5,829 nt of DNA, from the NCBI GenBank assembly GCA_937928335.1, contig CALFWN010000013.1, forward strand, positions 1 to 5,829, in the 5' to 3' direction. Below the pieces are notes generated by a model. The model ran no database searches. It was not told where the DNA came from and worked only from the letters and a program-made list of their open reading frames with translations. Positions 1 to 5,572 of the stretch are shown here, piece after piece. The translations under genes and the position numbers were made by a program. This DNA is from an uncultured Litoreibacter sp. (GTDB lineage: Bacteria; Pseudomonadota; Alphaproteobacteria; Rhodobacterales; Rhodobacteraceae). The first letter of the stretch is position 1, and the number at the start of each line of letters is the position of its first letter.

Positions 1-1717
1 ATGCCTTGGCCTCCATCGCCACCGACACTTCCGAGCCCGTCGCCATCAAGATCGCCTGCCGCTTGGCCACGGCCTCCGCCAGCACATAGGCGCCTTTCGA
101 CACCTCGTTGCGGGTGGTGTGGGTGGTGCGCAATGTCGGCACCCCCTGACGTGACAGCGCCAGCACCGCAGGCGTCTTCTCGGACGTCATCGCGCATTCC
201 CAGGCCTCCGCCGTTTCCACCGCGTCGCAGGGGCGGAACACATGGGTATTTGGCGTGGCCCGCAGCATCGCCAGATGCTCCACAGGCTGGTGCGTCGGAC
301 CGTCTTCCCCCAGACCGATACTGTCATGCGTCATCACATAGGTCACCGGAATACCCATCAGCGCCGACAGCCGCATGGCCCCGCGTGCATAATCGGTAAA
401 GCACATGAATGTCCCACCGTAAGCCCTTGTTCCGCCATGTAAAGCCATGCCGTTCATCGCAGCCGCCATACCGTGCTCCCGCACGCCGTAATACATGTAA
501 CGGCCCTTGCGGTTCTCAGGGGAAAACACGCCCAGATCGGAGGTCAGCGTGTTGTTCGAGCCCGTCAGATCGGCAGAGCCGCCAAAGGTCTCTGGCATGA
601 TCGGGTTGATCACTTCCAAAGCCATCTCGGACGCTTTGCGGGTCGCGACTTTCGGCGCACTTTCGGAGATCTGCTTTTTCAGCGCCTTGATCGTCGCCGA
701 CAGCTTGCGCGGGGCCTCGCCCGATTGCTCGCGGGCAAACTTGGCCTGTTTGGAGGTTGAAACCCCCTCAAGCCGCGCCTCCCAGGCGTCACGATCTGCT
801 GCGCCGCGCGCGCCAATGGCCTCCCAGGCGGATTTCACATCGCCGGGGATCACAAACGGGCCGTAATTCCAGTCATAGACCTTGCGCGTATCGGCGATCA
901 GCTCCTCGCTGGTCAAAGCGCCATGCCCTTTCGAAGTGTCCTGCGCCGAGGACCCCAAAGCGATATGCGTCTTGCACGCAATCATCGAAGGCTTCTTTGT
1001 CTTCCTGGCCTTCTCGATCGCGGCATCAATCGCGTCCGGGTCATGGCCGTCAATCTCCTGCACATGCCAGCCCGCCGCCTTGAAACGCTGCGGCTGGTTG
1101 GTGCGGTCAGACAGCTCGACCGTGCCGTCGATGGTGATGTTGTTATTGTCCCACAGCACGATCAGCTTGCCCAGCTCGTGACGCCCGGCAATGCCGATGG
1201 CCTCGTGGCTGACACCTTCCATCAGGCAGCCATCACCCGCGATGCAGTAGGTATAGTGATCCACCAGCTTCTTGCCGAACCGCGCGCGCTGCACTTCTTC
1301 GGCCATCGCAAACCCCACCGCATTGGCAATGCCTTGCCCCAGCGGCCCGGTCGTGGTCTCGATCCCCGATGCGTGGCCATATTCAGGATGGCCCGCCGTG
1401 ATCGCGCCCAGCTGACGGAAATTCTTGATCTGCTCAATCGTCATATCCGCGTAGCCCGTCAGATGCAGCAACGAATACAGCAGCATCGAGCCGTGTCCCG
1501 CCGACAAGATAAACCGGTCGCGGTCTGGCCAGTTGGGGGCAGAAGCGTCAAATTTCAGATGCTTTTCGAACAGCACGGTGGCGACATCGGCCATGCCCAT
1601 CGGCATCCCCGAATGGCCCGAATTGGCGGCAGCAACCGCGTCCAGCGTCATCACGCGGATCGCGCAGGCTTTGTTCCAATGCTCCGGGTGGTCTCTACGA
1701 AGGCTGGCAATATCCAC
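1..1717 (-). CDS. tkt: Transketolase, 3' end beyond the window
   Basis: Transketolase uses thiamine diphosphate (ThDP) to move two-carbon ketol units between sugar phosphates in the pentose phosphate pathway and Calvin cycle, in the cytoplasm. Read on the minus strand, 572 codons are present. The N-terminus begins [17 protein letters not shown] (V is the GTG start, read as Met), followed by the [14 protein letters not shown] segment. The ThDP/Mg motif [12 protein letters not shown] is followed by the downstream DNNN that completes it. The pyrimidine-binding domain shows [19 protein letters not shown] with the catalytic Glu, and [16 protein letters not shown]. The fragment ends after [14 protein letters not shown]. 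The family is about 660-670 residues, so roughly the last 100 (the C-terminal domain) lie left of position 1. GTG at 1717 is chosen because it keeps the conserved N-terminus and has a strong Shine-Dalgarno. The gene is divergent from the zauP-like/zapA pair. No frameshift is visible. Confidence 0.97.
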   Translation of the reverse strand, partial: MDIASLRRDHPEHWNKACAIRVMTLDAVAAANSGHSGMPMGMADVATVLFEKHLKFDASAPNWPDRDRFILSAGHGSMLLYSLLHLTGYADMTIEQIKNFRQLGAITAGHPEYGHASGIETTTGPLGQGIANAVGFAMAEEVQRARFGKKLVDHYTYCIAGDGCLMEGVSHEAIGIAGRHELGKLIVLWDNNNITIDGTVELSDRTNQPQRFKAAGWHVQEIDGHDPDAIDAAIEKARKTKKPSMIACKTHIALGSSAQDTSKGHGALTSEELIADTRKVYDWNYGPFVIPGDVKSAWEAIGARGAADRDAWEARLEGVSTSKQAKFAREQSGEAPRKLSATIKALKKQISESAPKVATRKASEMALEVINPIMPETFGGSADLTGSNNTLTSDLGVFSPENRKGRYMYYGVREHGMAAAMNGMALHGGTRAYGGTFMCFTDYARGAMRLSALMGIPVTYVMTHDSIGLGEDGPTHQPVEHLAMLRATPNTHVFRPCDAVETAEAWECAMTSEKTPAVLALSRQGVPTLRTTHTTRNEVSKGAYVLAEAVAKRQAILMATGSEVSVAMEAKA

Positions 1718-1723
1718 GGTGTT

Positions 1724-1731
1724 CTTCCCCT
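1724..1731 (-). promoter_or_regulatory. Ribosome binding site that fixes the GTG start of tkt
   Basis: On the minus strand the sequence AGGGGAAG lies six bases before GTG at 1717. It is a good match to the anti-Shine-Dalgarno region. No in-frame ATG precedes the conserved [13 protein letters not shown] segment closely, so this site supports the GTG start over any internal ATG. Confidence 0.75.
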
Positions 1732-1767
1732 GCTGGGCCCTTAGGGGGCCTTGATTTCGTCCCTGCG

Positions 1768-1795
1768 GTGATACCAGTGTGGTGGCGGAGTTCAA
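1768..1795 (-). promoter_or_regulatory. Candidate sigma-70-type promoter for tkt
   Basis: On the minus strand TTGAAC (1795-1790, -35-like, 4 of 6 to TTGACA) and TATCAC (1773-1768, -10-like, 4 of 6 to TATAAT) are separated by 16 bases. Transcription would start near 1762, giving a leader of about 45 bases before the GTG. Alphaproteobacterial promoters are degenerate, so this is only a candidate. Confidence 0.35.
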
Positions 1796-1825
1796 GCGCT
1801 ACGGCAAGGTCTCGCCGCAAGGGCT

Positions 1826-1853
1826 TTGAAATCGCCGCCAAATTCCGTAGGCT
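1826..1853 (+). promoter_or_regulatory. Candidate promoter for the zauP-like/zapA pair
   Basis: TTGAAA at 1826-1831 and the weak -10 TAGGCT at 1848-1853 are 16 bases apart in the 219-bp spacer between the divergent tkt and coiled-coil genes. A start near 1860 would leave a leader of about 75 bases. The -10 match is poor (3 of 6). No strong inverted repeat or operator was recognised in this spacer. Confidence 0.25.
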
Positions 1854-1936
1854 TTCACCAAACAAAGCCGGGATGGGCCGTTTCTCGATTCGATCCACGC
1901 AAAACCTGGCTGAAAACAGACGATCAGGGGACAGCA

Positions 1937-2416
1937 ATGTCAGATATTTCCGAGCTTGAAAGCCGCATCACCGCGGCATTGGACCGTATTGCATGGTCCG
2001 TTGAAAATGGTCTGGACCAGCCCGCAACCGCAACCGCCGCGCAGACCCCTGCCACAGCGGATGGCGGCGAACTGGCCGAAGAGCTGGAGATTGAGCGCGC
2101 CACCAATCAAAAGCTTTCTGCCGCGCGCGAACAGCATGTGGCCCAGATCGAGCGGCTTGAGGTGCGCGTCACCCGCCTGACCGACCGGCTGGAGCAAACC
2201 GATGCCGAAAACAAGCGCCTTGAAAACGTCATCGAAACGCTCAGCCAGAACAACAACACGCTGCGAGAGGCCAACGCCGCCTATCAGGGCGATGCAGGCA
2301 CTGCTGACGCAGGTGCAAACGCCCAGCTTGAACATCTGCGCGCGTTGCGCGAGGCCGACCGCGGCGAGTTGAACGACATCATGGCCGAGCTGGCCCCCAT
2401 CGTGAAGGAAGGTTAA
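1937..2416 (+). CDS. Coiled-coil protein upstream of ZapA (ZauP-like)
   Basis: A 159-residue protein with no signal peptide or membrane segment. Residues 1-25 (MSDISELESRITAALDRIAW and on) look like a short conserved helix. Residues about 27-43 are an Ala/Thr/Pro-rich linker. Residues about 45-113 are a long heptad-like, charged coiled coil (for example RLEVRVTRLTDRLEQTDAENKRLE). After a Gly/Ala-rich break, a C-terminal helix (LRALREADRGELNDIMAEL) ends in IVKEG. ATG at 1937 is preferred to an in-frame ATG at 1826 because AGGGG sits six bases upstream and the extra N-terminus has no coding character. Only three bases separate its stop from zapA. Caulobacter ZauP (ZapA upstream protein) is a coiled-coil partner that links with ZapA to focus the Z-ring. 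The same role here is inferred from position and architecture, not from recognised sequence identity. Confidence 0.85.
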   Translation: MSDISELESRITAALDRIAWSVENGLDQPATATAAQTPATADGGELAEELEIERATNQKLSAAREQHVAQIERLEVRVTRLTDRLEQTDAENKRLENVIETLSQNNNTLREANAAYQGDAGTADAGANAQLEHLRALREADRGELNDIMAELAPIVKEG

Positions 2417-2419
2417 GCC

Positions 2420-2803
2420 ATGCCCGAGGTGAATATCGAGATCGGCGGCCGCGTGTTTCAGGTGGCCTGCCAGACCGGCGAGGAACATTTCCTGCAATCC
2501 GCCGCAGGCCTGCTCGACAGTGAGGCCAGCGTGCTGGCCGAGCAGATCGGCCGTATGCCCGAGACCCGCATGTTGTTGATGGCAGGCCTGATGCTGGCTG
2601 ACAAAACCGCCGGTATCGAGGAAGAGCTTCGCGCCGCCGAAGCCCGGATCGAGGCTATAAACCGCGAGCTGACTGCGCTCAAATCCTCTCCGCCCGAGCA
2701 GGTCGAGGTTGCCGTGATCCCGCCCCAGATCACCGACAGCATGGCCGAGATGGCGGCCCGCGCCGAGGCCATCGCCGACAGCCTGGAAGCCAGGGCCAGC
2801 TAG
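2420..2803 (+). CDS. zapA: Cell division protein ZapA
   Basis: ZapA binds FtsZ in the cytoplasm and bundles or aligns protofilaments in the Z-ring. The protein is 127 residues. The N-terminal head begins MPEVNIEIGGRVFQVAC, followed by TGEEHFLQSAAGLLDSEA, the usual ZapA pattern of a short beta strand, a Gly turn, and a GEE..L..AA..L helix. A hydrophobic helix at about 49-62 (TRMLLMAGLMLADK) leads into a coiled coil at about 63-90 used for dimer/tetramer assembly. The remaining 35 or so residues form an Ala/Glu-rich tail after a Pro-containing linker, a little longer than in E. coli ZapA (109 residues). AAGGAAGG, overlapping the end of the upstream gene, serves as its ribosome binding site, so the two genes are probably co-transcribed and translationally close. 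Confidence 0.93.
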   Translation: MPEVNIEIGGRVFQVACQTGEEHFLQSAAGLLDSEASVLAEQIGRMPETRMLLMAGLMLADKTAGIEEELRAAEARIEAINRELTALKSSPPEQVEVAVIPPQITDSMAEMAARAEAIADSLEARAS

Positions 2804-2838
2804 GCGCCAAAATTTGCAACCGCTCTGCTATTGCGCAA

Positions 2839-2858
2839 CGATCACGGCTTCGTGATTG
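2839..2858 (+). terminator. Small hairpin downstream of zapA, possible weak terminator
   Basis: CGATCACG and CGTGATTG form an 8-bp stem (one G-U pair) around a GCTT tetraloop, 35 bases after the zapA stop. The following bases are AATAAAAT rather than a run of T, so it is not a canonical intrinsic terminator. It may instead be a 3'-end stabilising hairpin. Confidence 0.35.
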
Positions 2859-2874
2859 AATAAAATGCGCGCGT

Positions 2875-2898
2875 CTTGAAACTAAACGCGCTCCCCAT
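2875..2898 (+). promoter_or_regulatory. RpoH (heat-shock sigma)-like promoter before the fasciclin gene
   Basis: CTTGAAA at 2875-2881 and CCCCAT at 2893-2898 match the two boxes of the classic sigma-32 promoter (CTTGAAA, then 11-16 bases, then CCCCATnT). The spacing here is 11, the short end of the range. Transcription would begin around 2905, leaving a leader of about 50 bases. The -35 box lies in the loop of a GCGCGT/ACGCGC inverted repeat (2869-2874 and 2886-2891), which could be an operator or chance in GC-rich DNA. Alphaproteobacterial RpoH sites are usually CTTG with a more A/T-rich -10, so this is tentative. Confidence 0.4.
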
Positions 2899-2957
2899 TC
2901 GTGCCTCTCAGTAATCCCAACCGATTTTGGTCGGGACAACCTGAAGGAACGATAACA

Positions 2958-3509
2958 ATGAAATTCACAACCTTTCTCGCCTCGACCGTCGCAGCCGCCG
3001 CTATCGCAACCGCAGCCCTTGCCGCAAACCCCGATGTAGGCGGCGCGCCGATGTTCGAATCCAAGAATATCGTTGAGAATGCCGTAAATTCGAAAGACCA
3101 CACCACCTTGGTCGCCGCCGTTCAGGCCGCCGGTCTGGTAGACACGCTTGCAAGCCCCGGCCCGTTCACGGTCTTCGCCCCCGTCAACGCAGCCTTTGAC
3201 GCCCTGCCCGCAGGCACGGTGGACACACTGCTGGCCCCAGAAAACAAGGACCAGCTGACCAAAGTGCTGACCGCCCATGTGGTCGCTGGCAAGATTTCCG
3301 GCGCAGAGCTGATGGAGAAAGCGAATGCCTCCGACAACGGCTATTACCAGTTTCTGACCGTCTCCGGTGACACGCTGTCGGCAACGGTACGGGGCGGCAA
3401 GCTCTATATCGTGGACGAAAGCGGCAATGGTGCAGGGGTGACCATTGCCGATGTGAACCAGTCCAACGGCGTCATCCACGTCGTAAACTCGGTCCTCGTT
3501 CCGAAATAA
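2958..3509 (+). CDS. Secreted fasciclin (FAS1) domain protein
   Basis: A 183-residue exported protein with one FAS1 domain. Residues 1-22 (MKFTTFLASTVAAAAIATAALA) are a Sec signal peptide with likely cleavage at ALA|AN. The FAS1 domain covers about 37-183. The conserved first motif is FTVFAPVNAAF (70-80), the central segment is LTAHVVAGKIS (104-114), and the second motif is GVIHVVNSVLVP (171-182). The stretch ESKNIVENAVNSKDHTTLVAAV before the first motif fits the short single-domain bacterial type related to rhizobial Nex18. FAS1 domains mediate adhesion or matrix contact. For bacterial singletons the role is mostly unknown, though some are stress-induced. AAGGAAC lies eight bases before the ATG at 2958; an in-frame upstream ATG at 2901 would destroy the signal peptide. 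A possible RpoH-type promoter precedes it and an msrB gene follows. Confidence 0.92.
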   Translation: MKFTTFLASTVAAAAIATAALAANPDVGGAPMFESKNIVENAVNSKDHTTLVAAVQAAGLVDTLASPGPFTVFAPVNAAFDALPAGTVDTLLAPENKDQLTKVLTAHVVAGKISGAELMEKANASDNGYYQFLTVSGDTLSATVRGGKLYIVDESGNGAGVTIADVNQSNGVIHVVNSVLVPK

Positions 3510-3521
3510 GCCCTGCCAAAC

Positions 3522-3556
3522 GCCACCTCTGCCTTGTCCCCAGGTGCAGAGGTGGC
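3522..3556 (+). terminator. Strong 11-bp hairpin between the fasciclin gene and msrB
   Basis: GCCACCTCTGC (3522-3532) and GCAGAGGTGGC (3546-3556) are perfect reverse complements around a 13-base loop. The hairpin starts 12 bases after the fasciclin stop and ends 31 bases before the msrB ATG. No T-tract follows on either side. It could be a partial terminator or attenuator, or an RNA stability or processing element that sets different levels of the two proteins. Confidence 0.55.
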
Positions 3557-3587
3557 ACCCTGCTCTCCATATCCAAAGGAAACGCCA

Positions 3588-4061
3588 ATGCGCACCCCAT
3601 CCCGCCGTCACTTTCTGATCAGTGCAGCCTCGCTGACAGCCCTGCCCGGCTGGGCCCACGCCGCCGAAGGCCCGTTCGAGGTGACCCGCACAGAAGCCGA
3701 GTGGCGCGCCATGCTGACAGAGACGCAATATCTCGTCATGCGCGAAGAGCAGACCGAAAACGCGTTCCTCAGCCCCCTGCACAACAGCAAGGCCAAAGGC
3801 ATCTATGACTGCCGCGGATGCGCCTTGCCGCTCTACAGCTCGGCCACGAAATTCGACAGCGGCACCGGCTGGCCCAGCTTCACCGCGCCCTTGCAAAACG
3901 CCATCGGCACCAAGCCCGACAACACGCTGTTCACCACCCGCACGGAGGTCCATTGCCGCCGCTGTGGCAGCCATCTGGGCCATATTTTCGACGACGGCCC
4001 GGCCCCCACCGGCAAGCGGCATTGCCTGAACGGAAGCGCGCTGGTCTTTCGCGCGGGCTGA
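3588..4061 (+). CDS. msrB: Tat-exported peptide-methionine (R)-S-oxide reductase
   Basis: MsrB reduces the R-epimer of methionine sulfoxide in oxidised proteins back to methionine. The protein has 157 residues. The N-terminus MRTPSRRHFLISAASL carries a twin-arginine motif (SRRHFLI) and a hydrophobic stretch, with likely cleavage after AHA (residue 25), so it should act in the periplasm. The MsrB fold covers about 32-157. Zinc ligands are C75/C78 (YDCRGC) and C123/C126 (CRRCGSHLGH). The core motif is SGTGWPSF (91-98), and the catalytic Cys is C146 in RHCLNGSAL, with its usual Asn two residues on. T93 replaces the Cys that resolves the disulfide in many MsrBs, and no other Cys is present. AAAGGAAA precedes the ATG at 3588. 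The gene follows the exported fasciclin protein on the same strand and may share its transcript. Confidence 0.94.
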   Translation: MRTPSRRHFLISAASLTALPGWAHAAEGPFEVTRTEAEWRAMLTETQYLVMREEQTENAFLSPLHNSKAKGIYDCRGCALPLYSSATKFDSGTGWPSFTAPLQNAIGTKPDNTLFTTRTEVHCRRCGSHLGHIFDDGPAPTGKRHCLNGSALVFRAG

Positions 4062-4074
4062 GGCGACTCACCTG

Positions 4075-4096
4075 CCAAGGCCCGGCACCGCTTTGG
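4075..4096 (+). terminator. Weak hairpin after msrB
   Basis: CCAAGGC (4075-4081) can pair with GCTTTGG (4090-4096), giving seven pairs including one G-U, with an 8-base loop, 13 bases after the msrB stop. AAACAG follows instead of a T-run, so it is at best a weak or factor-assisted terminator. Confidence 0.25.
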
Positions 4097-4101
4097 AAAC
4101 A

Positions 4102-4113
4102 GTTAACGCTAAC
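4102..4113 (+). repeat. Operator-like 12-bp direct repeat, copy 1, upstream of gap
   Basis: GTTAACGCTAAC occurs here and again, identically, at 4154-4165. It is a near-palindrome (GTTA-n-CG-n-TAAC, symmetric except at positions 5 and 8) with a central CG, the general design of LacI-family operators. It lies 161 bp before the gap start codon. LacI-family regulators CceR (Rhodobacter) and PckR (Sinorhizobium) control central carbon genes in Alphaproteobacteria. Assignment to such a regulator is inference. Confidence 0.6.
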
Positions 4114-4135
4114 AGGATTCTTTGCGCTCATAAAC

Positions 4136-4152
4136 TGCACATAATTTGTGCA
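4136..4152 (+). repeat. Inverted repeat between the two operator-like sites
   Basis: TGCACA and TGTGCA are perfect 6-bp inverted arms around TAATT. The element ends two bases before operator-like copy 2. The AT-rich centre includes CATAAT, a -10-like hexamer at 4140-4145, but no well-spaced -35 was found. It may be a second protein-binding site or part of the gap core promoter. Confidence 0.35.
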
Positions 4153-4153
4153 T

Positions 4154-4165
4154 GTTAACGCTAAC
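4154..4165 (+). repeat. Operator-like 12-bp direct repeat, copy 2, upstream of gap
   Basis: This is the second exact copy of GTTAACGCTAAC. Its start is 52 bp from the start of copy 1, close to five turns of B-DNA, so both sites face the same side of the helix. It lies 97 bp upstream of the gap ATG, inside the likely promoter region. The arrangement suits cooperative binding or DNA looping by one regulator. Confidence 0.6.
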
Positions 4166-4262
4166 GGTTTGTGTAAAAACGAAAAACCCGGCTTCTCGAA
4201 AAACCCAATTCCCTGTATACGCGTGCCTAGGGGCGCCACGGGTAACGAGGAAACTGAGTATC

Positions 4263-5261
4263 ATGACGACAACAGTCGCAATCAACGGATTTGGCCGCAT
4301 CGGCCGCTGCACTCTGGCTCACATCGCACAAAGCGGGCGCAATGACGTCCAGGTCGTGGCCATCAACGCCACGGGCCCGATCGAGACCAACGCCCATCTG
4401 CTGAAATACGACTCTGTTCACGGCCGCTTCCCCGGCGAGATCACCACCACGGCCGACACAATGGATCTGGGCCGCGGCCCGATGAAGGTCTTCTCCACCT
4501 ACGATCCCGAAGAGCTCGACTGGTCCGGCATCGATGTCGTCATGGAATGCACCGGCAAGTTCAACTCCCGCGAGAAAGCCTCCGTCCATCTGGAGCGTGG
4601 TGCCAAGCGCGTGCTGATCTCCGCACCCGGCAAGAATGTCGACAAGACCATCGTGTACGGCGTCAATCACCGCGATCTGCTGCCCGAACACGGCGTCGTC
4701 TCCAACGGGTCGTGCACCACCAATTGTCTGGCCCCGCTGGCCAAGGTGCTGAACGATGCAATCGGCATCGAGGAAGGCATCATGACCACGATCCACAGCT
4801 ACACGGGCGACCAGCCCACGCTGGACCGCCGTCACGATGACCTCTACCGCGCCCGCGCCGCCGCTATGGCGATGATCCCGACCTCCACCGGCGCCGCACA
4901 GGCGCTGGGCGAAGTTCTGCCGGAACTGTCCGGCAAGCTCGATGGCAGCGCCATTCGGGTGCCCACGCCCAATGTCTCCGCCGTGGATCTGACATTTCGG
5001 GCCGGCAAGGACGTAACTGCCGAGGATGTAAACGAAATTATCCGCGAGGCCGCCGCCGGTCACATGGGCGCAGTGCTCAGCTACGACCCCGAGCCCAAGG
5101 TCTCCATTGATTTCAACCACACCAAATACTCCTCCATCTTCGCCCCCGACCAGACAAAGGTTGTGGGAACGCGCATGGTTCGGGTATTGGCGTGGTACGA
5201 CAATGAATGGGGCTTTTCCTGCCGCATGGCCGACGTGGCCGCCGCAATGGGACGCCTCTAA
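4263..5261 (+). CDS. gap: Type I glyceraldehyde-3-phosphate dehydrogenase, probably NADP(H)-using
   Basis: GAPDH interconverts glyceraldehyde 3-phosphate and 1,3-bisphosphoglycerate in glycolysis, gluconeogenesis and the Calvin cycle, in the cytoplasm. The 332-residue length is typical. The nucleotide-binding loop is INGFGRIGR (7-15). The catalytic centre is SNGSCTTNC with C151, and the base is H178 in HSYTGDQ. The end carries WYDNEWGFSCRM. The position after AIN that is Asp in NAD-specific enzymes is A36 (AINATG). The usual Leu-Pro pair of the LDLPH loop is R189-R190 (LDRRHDD). Both changes are expected to weaken NAD selectivity and favour NADP, as in GapB and chloroplast-type enzymes. ATG at 4263 is chosen over upstream in-frame ATGs because it gives the conserved N-terminus; GAGGA lies 11 bases before it, slightly far. 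Two operator-like repeats precede it, and a microprotein gene follows after 21 bp. Confidence 0.96.
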   Translation: MTTTVAINGFGRIGRCTLAHIAQSGRNDVQVVAINATGPIETNAHLLKYDSVHGRFPGEITTTADTMDLGRGPMKVFSTYDPEELDWSGIDVVMECTGKFNSREKASVHLERGAKRVLISAPGKNVDKTIVYGVNHRDLLPEHGVVSNGSCTTNCLAPLAKVLNDAIGIEEGIMTTIHSYTGDQPTLDRRHDDLYRARAAAMAMIPTSTGAAQALGEVLPELSGKLDGSAIRVPTPNVSAVDLTFRAGKDVTAEDVNEIIREAAAGHMGAVLSYDPEPKVSIDFNHTKYSSIFAPDQTKVVGTRMVRVLAWYDNEWGFSCRMADVAAAMGRL

Positions 5262-5282
5262 GCTCCACTGCGCCGAGGCCCC

Positions 5283-5426
5283 ATGACCAACAAAATCGCA
5301 ATCGCCCTGGCGTTGGTTATCCTGTCGGTCTTCGCGCTGGACTATCTGGTAATCGGCGCCGACATCCACATCTTCCTGTTCCGCAAACTGGGCGAGTTGA
5401 TCGAGTATCTGGCCTTCTGGCGGTAG
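5283..5426 (+). CDS. 47-residue single-pass membrane microprotein downstream of gap
   Basis: A short gene starting 21 bp after the gap stop, with GAGG four bases before its ATG. The product has a short N-terminus (MTNK), a hydrophobic segment at about 5-24 (IAIALALVILSVFALDYLVI) that should span the membrane, and a C-terminal amphipathic part rich in aromatic and charged residues (FRKLGELIEYLAFWR). It has no Cys and no known catalytic motif. The spacing and ribosome binding site suggest co-transcription with gap, and GC-rich codon choice agrees with real coding. I do not recognise a characterised family. The hydrophobic segment could be an uncleaved signal anchor. A role near glycolytic or Calvin-cycle enzymes at the membrane would be guesswork. 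Confidence 0.7.
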   Translation: MTNKIAIALALVILSVFALDYLVIGADIHIFLFRKLGELIEYLAFWR

Positions 5427-5527
5427 ACCGAGCCACAAGCAGACAACATCGAGCCCCAAGGCGCGGCGGGCCCACCGATCTGTCCGCCCTGCCCCGTTTC
5501 AAAAAGCCGTAGGGTCTGACAAGCCCA

Positions 5528-5572
5528 AGGTCACAGGCCAAGTGACCTGCACAACGAGGGACCGCGTTGTGT
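5528..5572 (+). terminator. Two back-to-back hairpins, then a T-rich stretch
   Basis: AGGTCAC (5528-5534) pairs with GTGACCT (5542-5548) around a 7-base loop. Immediately after, CACAACG (5550-5556) pairs with CGTTGTG (5565-5571) around an 8-base loop, with a possible G-U pair (5549/5572) extending it. TTGTAATTTTT follows at 5578-5588, seven bases or so past the second stem. This may end the gap-microprotein transcript or be the body of a small structured RNA. The rest of the 5427-5640 spacer shows no convincing gene. Confidence 0.4.

Noticed and set aside
923..1744. Plus-strand open frame of 273 codons over tkt
   Set aside because: It is antisense to transketolase, is rich in His/Arg/Gln as expected of a complementary frame, and has no supporting start site.
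1695..1937. Minus-strand 80-codon frame spanning the divergent spacer
   Set aside because: It overlaps the tkt start in another frame, has no clear ribosome binding site, and its composition does not suggest a protein.
2804..2957. 6S RNA (ssrS), which often follows zapA
   Set aside because: The 154-bp spacer does not fold, as far as I can see, into the long hairpin with a large central bubble, and contains a promoter-like element instead. A covariance-model search would settle it.
2730..4022. Long open frame on the minus strand (430 codons) opposite the fasciclin gene and msrB
   Set aside because: It is antisense to two clearly recognisable genes, its translation is a low-complexity Gly/Ala/His/Cys mixture with no known motif, and long antisense frames are common in GC-rich DNA.
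4102..4165. CtrA boxes (TTAA-N7-TTAA) at the GTTAAC repeats
   Set aside because: Each copy has one TTAA but no second TTAA seven bases later. The 12-bp near-palindrome repeated exactly explains the pattern better.
4146..4262. Upstream in-frame start for gap (39 extra residues)
   Set aside because: The extra segment has no similarity to GAPDH, overlaps operator-like copy 2, and lacks a ribosome binding site. The conserved N-terminus begins at the ATG at 4263.
4227..5459. Long open frame on the minus strand (410 codons) opposite gap
   Set aside because: It mirrors the gap codon frame and has no recognisable domain; gap itself is certain.
5207..5512. Plus-strand 101-codon frame across the end of gap, the microprotein and the spacer
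   Set aside because: It overlaps the 3' end of gap and the microprotein in another frame. The translation is Arg/Pro-rich and motif-free.
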